Positions 1 through 6,400 of a DNA stretch of 64,000 bases are shown in pieces. The notes beneath the pieces are model-generated. The model was given only the letters and a program-made list of their open reading frames with translations. It had not been told where the DNA came from and made no database searches. This DNA is from Oleisolibacter albus. Its GTDB lineage: Bacteria > Pseudomonadota > Alphaproteobacteria > Azospirillales > Azospirillaceae. Location: assembly GCF_003336875.1 (NCBI RefSeq), contig NZ_QGNJ01000003.1:1-64000 (forward strand). Direction: 5' to 3'. The translations under genes were made by a program, and so were the position numbers. How positions within the stretch are numbered: position 1 is the first letter of the stretch; each line of letters begins with the position of its first letter.

Positions 1-60
1 GTCTTCCGGCTTCTCGTAGCCAGCCAGCAGCTTTTCTATGATCTCGTCGTCAATTGGCAT
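1..60 (-). CDS. IS256-family transposase, N-terminal 20 residues only
   Basis: The minus strand reads MPIDDEIIEKLLAGYEKPED from an ATG at 60 to the window edge. This is the characteristic start of Mutator/IS256-type DDE transposases, which continue with a leucine-rich N-terminal domain. A strong ribosome binding site, AAGGAG, sits about eight bases upstream of the ATG. The catalytic core lies outside the window, so activity cannot be judged. The call rests on a short stretch but start, ribosome site and element end all agree. Confidence 0.65.
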   Translation of the reverse strand, partial: MPIDDEIIEKLLAGYEKPED

Positions 61-128
61 TCCGTGGTCTCCTTGTGAAACAGGATCCCACGGGGCCGCT
101 CATTTACACAAAAGATCTGACACCCTCC
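1..128 (-). mobile_element. Left end of an IS256-family insertion sequence, cut by the window edge
   Basis: On the minus strand the segment runs from a terminal sequence near 128 (GGGAGGGTGTCAGATC, then a T-rich stretch) to the transposase start codon at 60. That end resembles the terminal repeats of IS256-family elements. Position 129 onward reads as an IS630 transposase in the middle of its chain, so this element appears to have inserted into that gene. The other end lies outside the window, so target duplication cannot be tested. Confidence 0.6.
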
Positions 129-704
129 CGGCCGGACATCCTGAGGCAGCGGCTGGCCTGGTTCGAGGCCCAGCCCGATCTCGATCCCGAGCGGCTGATC
201 TTTATCGACGAGACCTGGGCCTCCACCGCCATGGCACGCACCCATGGCCGGGCGCCCCGGGGGGAGCGGCTGCGCATGGGCGTCCCCTTCGGCCACTGGA
301 AGACCACGACCTTCGTCGCCGGTCTGCGGCTGTCCGGCCTCGTCGCGCCGATGGTGCTCGACGGCCCCATCAACCGGCGATCCTTCGAGGCCTATGTCGA
401 TCAGGTCCTCGTCCCGGAACTCAGGCCCGGAGACGTCGTGATCATGGACAACCTTGCCAGCCACAAATCCCCGGCCGTCCGTGCCGCCATCGAAGCGGCG
501 GGCGCAGAACTACGGTTCCTGCCACCCTACAGCCCCGACTTCAACCCGATCGAGAACGCCTTCTCCAAGCTGAAAACGCTGCTGCGCAAGGCCGCCGAAC
601 GCACCGTCGATGGCCTCTGGAACGCCATCGGCACCCTCATCGACCGCTTCACGCCAACTGAATGCGCGAACTTCTTCACCGCAGCAGGCTATGAGCCAGA
701 GTGA
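129..704 (+). pseudogene. IS630-family transposase, C-terminal DDE domain, interrupted
   Basis: The reading frame from 129 begins in mid-protein with RPDILRQRLAWFEAQ and continues through a complete DDE_3-type domain. The first Asp is in LIFIDETW, the second in VVIMDNLASHK and the Glu in YSPDFNPIENAFSKLK, all features of the second reading frame of IS630-type elements. The N-terminal HTH half normally found upstream is absent, and the sequence before 129 is the end of an IS256-family element. I therefore read this as a gene disrupted by insertion. An ATG at 54 lies in frame but belongs to the IS256 segment. The missing half may lie beyond the window on the far side of the IS256 copy. Confidence 0.8.
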
Positions 705-719
705 GCGGAAACCGCTCTA
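703..719. repeat. IS630 right-end hairpin followed by TA
   Basis: A six-base inverted repeat (GAGCGG, AAA, CCGCTC) overlaps the transposase stop codon and is followed by TA at 718-719. IS630-family elements duplicate TA on insertion, so this is the likely right boundary. Confidence 0.5.
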
Positions 720-725
720 AGCTGA

Positions 726-814
726 CCTTAACGCGACAAACGCACCCTCGGCGCACCGGCATGTCGCCTGGCAATGTGTGGATTCTAAAGGATTTTTATC
801 CTTAATGCGACAAA
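726..814. repeat. Imperfect direct repeat pair, intergenic
   Basis: CCTTAACGCGACAAA at 726-740 recurs as CCTTAATGCGACAAA at 800-814, a 14/15 match. Between them is a six-base inverted repeat (AAGGAT at 788-793, ATCCTT at 798-803). The interval 721-968 holds no convincing gene. Function is unknown; remains of a mobile element are possible because it adjoins the IS630 end. Confidence 0.4.
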
Positions 815-886
815 GGTGACGGGGTCTGGCGTCTGTCGCCCCTGTCGCCTTAGGCAAAGACGTTCTCTTGTATAAACGCTGTCCAA

Positions 887-917
887 GACCCGGATTGCCG
901 CGGGGGCAATCCGGGTC
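887..917. other. Perfect 13-bp hairpin, intergenic
   Basis: GACCCGGATTGCC (887-899) and GGCAATCCGGGTC (905-917) are exact inverted repeats around a five-base loop. It lies downstream of the stop of the minus-strand oxidoreductase gene that ends at 969. Neither side has a run of T, so it is not a classical intrinsic terminator. It could be a terminator-like RNA stem or a mobile-element end. Confidence 0.45.
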
Positions 918-968
918 AGGGAAGCATGATTGAGGAATTTTGTCCACAAGACGCCGGCCAGTCCCCCC

Positions 969-1988
969 TCAATCGGCGGTGAGCACGATCTTGCCCTGGA
1001 TGTGCCCGCCCTCGGCCCGTTCGTGCGCCTTGCGCGCCTCGGCCAGCGGATAGGTGCTGTCGATGACGATGCGGATGCTCCCGTCATCGAGCAGAGCCCC
1101 GACCTCCCGCAACTGCGCGCCGTTCGAGCGGACCTGGGTCGCCGATACCGTGACGCCCCGCGCCAGGGCTTCCGCGTGGCCGGAAAAGCCCAGGGGAAAG
1201 ATCGGGAACAGGGCGCCGCCGCGTTTCAGCGTGCGCAGGAAACGCCCTGCGGCCGGTCCGCCCACGGAATCGATGACGAGATCGACATCACGCACGGTCT
1301 CCTCGGGCGCCGTCCTGGTATAGTCGATGACCTGGTCCGCTCCGAGATCGCGCAACAGCGCCTCATGCCGTCCGGAGGCCACGGCGATGACATGGGCGCC
1401 CTTCCGTTTGGCGATCTGCACGGCAAGGTGCCCCACACCGCCCGCGGCCCCATTGACAAGCACGGTCCTGTCCCTGAGCGGCACCGGCTGATGCCGGGCG
1501 GGCTGGAGCGGGTTCGGCACGTCGTGACCCAGGTCGATCATGAACTGCCAGGCGGTCAGCAGGGACATGGGGGCGCCGGCGGCATGCACATGGTCGATGC
1601 CCGCCGGCTTCAAGGCCAGCTGCGCTGCCGGCACGGTGACATAGTCGGCATAGGCCTGGCTCAGTCCGAACACACCGTCGGGAAAGCGCACCAGCGCATA
1701 GACGGCGTCGCCGACGGCGAAGCCCCGCACATCATCGCCGACCGCGGCGACGGTGCCGGAAATGTCCGTTCCGACGATGATGGGGAACGTCCCCGGTGGC
1801 CGCCATTCCGGCGGAAGCGACCGGTAGCCGGTGCGCAGGTACCAGTCGGGCGGATTGACGCCGACGGCGTGAACCCGGACGAGCACGTCGCCGGCCGCGG
1901 GGGACGGTCTGGGGGCATCTTCATAGACCAGCACGTCGGGACCGCCGAACGCGTGGATGCGGACGGCCTTCATCAGGTCGCTGGGCAT
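969..1988 (-). CDS. NADP-dependent quinone-oxidoreductase-like protein, MDR superfamily
   Basis: About 339 residues. The N-terminal GroES-like fold carries typical text such as VHAVGVNPPDWYLRTG, and the Rossmann half has the nucleotide-binding motif NGAAGGVGHLAVQIAKRKG followed by DLGADQVIDY, as in zinc-independent quinone oxidoreductases. No catalytic or structural zinc cysteines are visible. The substrate is unknown; members reduce quinones or enones with NADPH in the cytoplasm. Four in-frame ATGs occur at 2012, 2000, 1988 and 1973; I prefer 1988 because GGAG lies seven bases upstream. The gene is divergent from a TetR regulator, with repeated operator-like sites between them, so it is probably the repressor's target. 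Confidence 0.85.
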   Translation of the reverse strand: MPSDLMKAVRIHAFGGPDVLVYEDAPRPSPAAGDVLVRVHAVGVNPPDWYLRTGYRSLPPEWRPPGTFPIIVGTDISGTVAAVGDDVRGFAVGDAVYALVRFPDGVFGLSQAYADYVTVPAAQLALKPAGIDHVHAAGAPMSLLTAWQFMIDLGHDVPNPLQPARHQPVPLRDRTVLVNGAAGGVGHLAVQIAKRKGAHVIAVASGRHEALLRDLGADQVIDYTRTAPEETVRDVDLVIDSVGGPAAGRFLRTLKRGGALFPIFPLGFSGHAEALARGVTVSATQVRSNGAQLREVGALLDDGSIRIVIDSTYPLAEARKAHERAEGGHIQGKIVLTAD

Positions 1989-2023
1989 GGCTTTCTCCAT
2001 CTGAGCGGACATGCTATGAGATG

Positions 2024-2061
2024 CGGAACACTGATCCGGTTATAAACGGAACACTGATCCG
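2024..2061. promoter_or_regulatory. Two identical 15-bp TetR-type operator candidates
   Basis: CGGAACACTGATCCG occurs at 2024-2038 and again at 2047-2061, so the copies start 23 bp apart. Each has CGGA/TCCG outer symmetry, as expected for a dimeric repressor. They sit between the divergent oxidoreductase and tetR genes, the normal place for a TetR autoregulatory operator. Binding is inferred, not shown. Confidence 0.6.
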
Positions 2062-2077
2062 CTTGTCAAGGAAAACG

Positions 2078-2626
2078 ATGAGAGCCGACGCCCAGAAGAA
2101 CTACGACCAGCTGCTCGCCGTGGCCCGGCAGCTGGTCAGCGAACACGGGGCCGACACGTCGCTGCGTGATATCGCCCGCACGGCGGGTGTGGGGCTTGGC
2201 ACGCTGTACCGCCATTTCCCGACCAGGGAGGCTTTGCTCGATGCCCTTCTGCGCAGCGATTTCGATGCGCTGGCACGGCGGGCGGCGGATCTTGAGCGTT
2301 CGGATGAGGCCGGCGGCGCCCTGGTCGCCTGGCTGCGGGAAGCGGTCGCCATGACCTACAGCTGCCGTGGCGCCATCGCCTTGATGGTGGCCGCGATTTC
2401 GGACGAGGAGTCGGCGCTGCATGTCTCCTGCACCGGTCTGCGCGCCGCCGGCACACGGCTTCTGCACCGGGCCCAGGCGGCGGGGGCGGCGCGGCTCGAC
2501 ATGGACGGCAACGACCTGTTCGCCCTGATCAGCGCACTGGCATGGCTTGCGGAACAGCCGCCGCTGGTGCCCCGGGCCGATCACCTGTTCGATATCATCT
2601 GCGGCGCCATCCTGACCACGCCGTGA
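2078..2626 (+). CDS. TetR/AcrR-family transcriptional regulator
   Basis: 182 residues from the ATG at 2078, preceded by AAGGAAAA. The N-terminal HTH is clear: SLRDIARTAGVGLGTLYRHF at about residues 28-47 is the usual recognition helix region, followed by PTREALLDALL. The C-terminal ligand-binding part is alpha-helical and divergent, as is normal for the family. An in-frame ATG at 2021 would place the start inside the first operator repeat and is unlikely. The gene is divergent from the MDR oxidoreductase and probably represses both itself and that gene through the two 15-bp repeats. The inducer is unknown. Confidence 0.85.
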   Translation: MRADAQKNYDQLLAVARQLVSEHGADTSLRDIARTAGVGLGTLYRHFPTREALLDALLRSDFDALARRAADLERSDEAGGALVAWLREAVAMTYSCRGAIALMVAAISDEESALHVSCTGLRAAGTRLLHRAQAAGAARLDMDGNDLFALISALAWLAEQPPLVPRADHLFDIICGAILTTP

Positions 2627-2648
2627 GCCGCGGGCGCGTGCGGGCGGT

Positions 2649-2682
2649 GCCGGCCTCGGTAGGGCCGGCGCTGCATAGCGCC
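2649..2682. terminator. Adjacent GC-rich hairpins after tetR
   Basis: GCCGGCC (2649-2655) pairs with GGCCGGC (2663-2669), and GGCGCT (2667-2672) pairs with AGCGCC (2677-2682); the stems overlap and could be alternatives. There is no T-run, so termination is only suggested. The interval 2627-2806 otherwise holds the presumed promoter of the export operon; no clear -35/-10 pair is visible. Confidence 0.3.
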
Positions 2683-2806
2683 GGGGGCCGGCGGCATAGA
2701 AGATAAGCGTCGCCCTGCGAACCATCGCCCCCTTAGGGTACTGCGTTCGGGCCGGCCCGCCGGGGCCGGCCGTCCCGTTCCGCCGAGCCGCCCAGGAGAA
2801 CCGACC

Positions 2807-2929
2807 GTGGCCCCGCTTCCTGCCCGCCGCATTGCTGCCCCCGGTCCTGCCGACAGCCGCTCCGCATCCGGCCGGACCGCCGCCATCGGGCCGGTCCCGG
2901 GCGGGCCGGCGGGCCGGGACGGCCGCTGA
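2807..2929 (+). CDS. Possible 40-residue leader ORF upstream of the HlyD gene
   Basis: A GTG at 2807 follows the best ribosome site in the region, AGGAGA at 2794-2799, with seven bases between. The frame runs 40 codons to TGA at 2927-2929, one base before the ATG of the HlyD-like gene, so translation could be coupled. The peptide is rich in Ala, Pro, Gly and Arg and ends IGPVPGGPAGRDGR. It resembles no known leader or bacteriocin precursor. Its low complexity fits a chance open frame in GC-rich DNA; only the ribosome site and the coupling argue for a gene. Confidence 0.3.
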   Translation: MAPLPARRIAAPGPADSRSASGRTAAIGPVPGGPAGRDGR

Positions 2930-2930
2930 G

Positions 2931-4196
2931 ATGTCGGCGCCCGAGGCGACCCGCCTGTTCCGCAAGGCGGCGCTGGACCGGCTGGCGTCACCGGACCAGC
3001 TGGACAAGGTCATGGTGGTGGCCCGGCCGCTGGACTGGCTGGCCCTGGCCGTGCTGCTGGCGCTGACGCTGGCGGCCCTGGTCTGGAGCATCACCGGCTC
3101 GATCCCCACGCGGGTCAAGGGGTCGGGCATCCTGGTCAATGCCGGCGGCCAGCTGTTCGCCGCCACCGCCACCGGCAGCGGCGCCGTGGTCGCCCTCAGC
3201 GTCGGTGTGGGGGACGCGGTGAGGGAAGGCGCCGTGGTCGCCCGCATCGCCCAGCCCGATCTGGTGCAGGGGGTGGAGAATGCCCGCGCCACCGTCGGGG
3301 AACTGGAGACACGGCTGGAGGAGATGCGCCGCCAGCTTGCCGCCTACGCCGAGGCGCGGCAGGCCAACGGCGCCGCCCGCCGGACCCTGTTCACCCAGGC
3401 CCTGACCAATGCCGAGGCCAAGGCCAAGGTGCTGGAGGCGCGGCTGTCCAGCGAGGAACAGCTGTTGAGCCGGTCCTTCATCACGGCCCAGCGCGTCAAT
3501 GCCACGCGGCAGGAACTGGCCGAGGCCAGGCAGGCCGCCACCGAGGCCCGCGGCCAGCTGATCCAACTGGAGGCCGACGAGATCGCCGCCCGCAACAATG
3601 ACGACCGCGAACTGCGCACGGCCGAGGGCAATCTGGCCGAGGCGCGGCGCAAGCTCCAGGATGCCGAACTGCTGTTGGAGCAGCGCCAGAGCGTGCGCAG
3701 CCCGGCCAGCGGGCGGGTCAATGAGATCAAGGCGCCGGTGGGGACGCAGGTCGCCGCGGGGACGCCGGTGGTGGCGGTGGAGAGCGGCCGCAGCGGGTTG
3801 CAGCTGGTGCTGTATCTGCCGCCCAAGACCGGCAAGCAGGTAAAGCCGGGCATGAGCGTGCGCATCGCCCCGTCGGTGGTGAAGAAGGAGGAGTTCGGCA
3901 CCCTGGTCGGAACGGTGGTCGCGGTGTCCGACTTCCCGTCCACGCCGCAGGCCATGCAGGCCACCCTGCAGAACGACCAGCTGGTCAACCAGTTCTCCAA
4001 GGACGGGCCGCCCTTCGCCGCCCGTATCGATCTGGTGCCCGACAGCGGCACGGCCAGCGGCTATCGCTGGGCCGGCGGCGCCGGACCGGAGCTGACGCTG
4101 ACCTCCGGCACGCCGGCCGACGCCGAGGTGACGGTGCGCGAACAGTCGCCCCTGTCCTTCGTCATTCCGCTGCTGCGGGCGGCGACCGGCCTATGA
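2931..4196 (+). CDS. NHLM-type bacteriocin system secretion protein, HlyD family
   Basis: 421 residues. A short cytoplasmic N terminus with FRKAALDRLASPDQLD, typical of NHLM-system HlyD proteins, is followed by one membrane segment at about residues 34-54. A periplasmic region comes next, with a long alpha-helical hairpin rich in Glu, Ala, Arg and Gln (about 105-255) flanked by lipoyl-like halves, for example SVRSPASGRVNEIKAPVG. It should act as the membrane-fusion adaptor that connects the two ABC exporters to the periplasm or an outer-membrane channel. The start at 2931 is chosen by comparison with a paralogous N terminus encoded at 14142-13930; an upstream in-frame ATG at 2832 gives an implausible Pro/Arg-rich extension. 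The stop overlaps the next gene as ATGA. Confidence 0.87.
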   Translation: MSAPEATRLFRKAALDRLASPDQLDKVMVVARPLDWLALAVLLALTLAALVWSITGSIPTRVKGSGILVNAGGQLFAATATGSGAVVALSVGVGDAVREGAVVARIAQPDLVQGVENARATVGELETRLEEMRRQLAAYAEARQANGAARRTLFTQALTNAEAKAKVLEARLSSEEQLLSRSFITAQRVNATRQELAEARQAATEARGQLIQLEADEIAARNNDDRELRTAEGNLAEARRKLQDAELLLEQRQSVRSPASGRVNEIKAPVGTQVAAGTPVVAVESGRSGLQLVLYLPPKTGKQVKPGMSVRIAPSVVKKEEFGTLVGTVVAVSDFPSTPQAMQATLQNDQLVNQFSKDGPPFAARIDLVPDSGTASGYRWAGGAGPELTLTSGTPADAEVTVREQSPLSFVIPLLRAATGL

Positions 4197-6385
4197 TGTC
4201 CGGACTGCGCGCAGTATGGCAGCGGGCGGTCCGCAGCAGCCGGCCGGGGACAGGTCGGCGCTGCAAGGTGCCCAGCGTGCTGCAGATGGAGGCGGTGGAG
4301 TGCGGCGCCGCCTCTCTGGCCATGGTGCTGGCCCATCATGGCCGCTGGGTGCCGCTGGAACAGTTGCGGGCCGCCTGCGGCGTCTCCCGCGACGGGGCCA
4401 AGGCCAGCAACCTGCTGAAGGCCGCCCGCGGCTTCGGCCTGACCGCCAAGGGCTTCAAGAAAGAGGTGGAGGGGCTGGCCGACCTGCCGCTGCCGGCCAT
4501 CGTCCATTGGAACTTCAACCATTTCCTGGTGCTGGAGGGGATGGCCGGGAACAGGGTGTTCCTCAACGATCCGGCCAGCGGCCCGCGCACCGTGACACTG
4601 GAGGAGTTCGGCGAGGGCTTCACCGGCGTGGTGCTGGCCTTCGAGAAGGGGGAGCGGTTCCAGCCCGGCGGTGCCCGTCCCGGTCTGCTGTCGCTGCTGG
4701 CGACGCGGCTGCGCTCGTCGCGGCCGGCGGTGCTGTTCATCGCCCTGGCCGCCCTGGCCCTGGTGGTGCCGGGTGTCGCCATCCCCGCCTTTTCCCGAAT
4801 CTTCGTCGATGGTGTGCTGGTCGGCGGGCAGGACGGCTGGCTGAAGCCGCTGCTGGTCGGCATGGTGCTGACCGCGGCCCTGCGCGCCGGGCTGACCCTG
4901 GTGCAGCAGACGCTGCTGCTGCGGCTGGAGACGCGGCTGGGTGTCGTCGGCGCCGCCCGCTTCGTCTGGCATGTGCTGCGTCTGCCCATGGGCTTCTTCA
5001 ACCAGCGCCACGCCGGCGACGTGGCCCAGCGCATCGCCGCCAATGACCGGGTGGCCCGGCTGCTGTCGGGCGAAATGGCGCAGAGCGCCCTGGATCTGGC
5101 CACCTGCCTGTGCCTGGGCCTGATCGTGCTGAGCTATGATCCGCTGCTGGGCGCCGTCACCGTGGGCATGGCCCTGCCCAACATGCTGCTGCTGCGTGCC
5201 ATCGCCGCCCACCAGCGCCAGTCCAGCCAGCGTCAGGCCTCGGCCGGGGCCAAGCTGGCGGCCGCCTCCATCGGTGCCCTGCAATCCATCGAAACGCTGA
5301 AGGCGTCGGGTCTGGAGAACCAGGCCTTCGAGCGCTGGGCCGGCCATCAGGCCAATCTGCTGGAGGTGCGGCGCGACCTGGGCCAGATGGAGGTGCTGCT
5401 GGCGGCGGCACCGACGCTGTTCCGCACCCTGGCCAATGTGGTGGTGCTGGGGCTGGGGGCCACGCGGGTCATGGACGGGGCCATGACCATCGGCACGCTG
5501 GTGGCGTTCCAGAGCCTGGCCGAGAGCTTCTCCGAGCCCATCGGCCGCTTCGTCGGCCTGTCCAGCCAGGCCCAGTCGGCGCGGGCCGATCTGTCGCGCA
5601 TCGACGATGCCTTCGCCAACGCCACCGACCCCTGCCTCGATCTGCCCGAAGGCGGGCTGCCGCCGGCCCGCGGCGAGGTGGAGATCGAGGGGCTGAACTT
5701 CGGCTACAGCCCGCTGGACCCGCCGCTGATCCAGGATTTCTGCCTGCATCTCAAGCCCGGCATGCGCGTGGCCCTGGTCGGCGGCTCCGGCAGCGGCAAA
5801 TCCACGGTGGGCCGGCTGCTGACCGGGCTGGCCCAGCCCTGGTCGGGCAGAATCCGCATCGACGGCCGTCCGCTGGCCGAGATCCCGGCGGCGGAGCGCG
5901 CCCGGCTGCTGGCCGCGGTGGATCAGGACATCTTCCTGTTCGAGGGGACCGTGCGCGACAACCTGACCCTGTGGGACCGCTCCGTGCCCGATGCGCGGCT
6001 GCTGCGGGCGCTGGAGGATGCCGCCCTGCTGGACGAGGTGGCGGCCCGCCCCGGCACGCTGGAGGCGCGGGTGGAGGAGGGTGGCGGCAATTTCAGCGGC
6101 GGCCAGCGCCAGCGGCTGGAGATCGCCCGTGCCCTGGTCAGCGATCCGTCGGTGCTGGTGCTGGACGAGGCCACGGCGGCGCTGGACCCGACCACGGAGA
6201 AGGAGATCGATGACCGGCTGCGCCGCCGCGGCGCCACCTGCATCATCATCGCCCACCGGCTGAGCACGGTGCGTGACTGCGATGAGATCGTGGTGCTGCA
6301 GCGGGGCCGCATCGTCGAACGCGGCAGCCACGAGGCGCTGCTGGCCCAGGGCGGCGAATATGCCCGCCTGATCTCCGCCCACTGA
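4193..6385 (+). CDS. NHLM-type peptidase-containing ABC exporter (ABC1)
   Basis: 730 residues. An N-terminal C39 peptidase is intact: oxyanion Gln31 and catalytic Cys37 in QMEAVECGAASL, His110 in HWNFNHFLVLEG and Asp126 in FLNDPASGP. This domain cuts substrates after a double-glycine-type leader. A six-helix transmembrane domain follows (about 160-450), then an ATPase with Walker A GGSGSGKST near 529, Q-loop VDQDIFLF, signature FSGGQ near 633, Walker B VLVLDEATAALD and H-loop IIAHRLST. All ATPase motifs are present. The ATG overlaps the stop of the HlyD gene by four bases, and the next ABC gene starts 15 bp downstream, so this is one operon. Expected role: leader removal and export of a ribosomally made peptide. 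Confidence 0.9.
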   Translation: MMSGLRAVWQRAVRSSRPGTGRRCKVPSVLQMEAVECGAASLAMVLAHHGRWVPLEQLRAACGVSRDGAKASNLLKAARGFGLTAKGFKKEVEGLADLPLPAIVHWNFNHFLVLEGMAGNRVFLNDPASGPRTVTLEEFGEGFTGVVLAFEKGERFQPGGARPGLLSLLATRLRSSRPAVLFIALAALALVVPGVAIPAFSRIFVDGVLVGGQDGWLKPLLVGMVLTAALRAGLTLVQQTLLLRLETRLGVVGAARFVWHVLRLPMGFFNQRHAGDVAQRIAANDRVARLLSGEMAQSALDLATCLCLGLIVLSYDPLLGAVTVGMALPNMLLLRAIAAHQRQSSQRQASAGAKLAAASIGALQSIETLKASGLENQAFERWAGHQANLLEVRRDLGQMEVLLAAAPTLFRTLANVVVLGLGATRVMDGAMTIGTLVAFQSLAESFSEPIGRFVGLSSQAQSARADLSRIDDAFANATDPCLDLPEGGLPPARGEVEIEGLNFGYSPLDPPLIQDFCLHLKPGMRVALVGGSGSGKSTVGRLLTGLAQPWSGRIRIDGRPLAEIPAAERARLLAAVDQDIFLFEGTVRDNLTLWDRSVPDARLLRALEDAALLDEVAARPGTLEARVEEGGGNFSGGQRQRLEIARALVSDPSVLVLDEATAALDPTTEKEIDDRLRRRGATCIIIAHRLSTVRDCDEIVVLQRGRIVERGSHEALLAQGGEYARLISAH

Positions 6386-6400
6386 GCCGATGGAGCGCGC

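Noticed and set aside
887-917. The 13-bp hairpin as a standard intrinsic terminator
   Set aside because: Neither side has a T-run, so only a general stem-loop call is supported.
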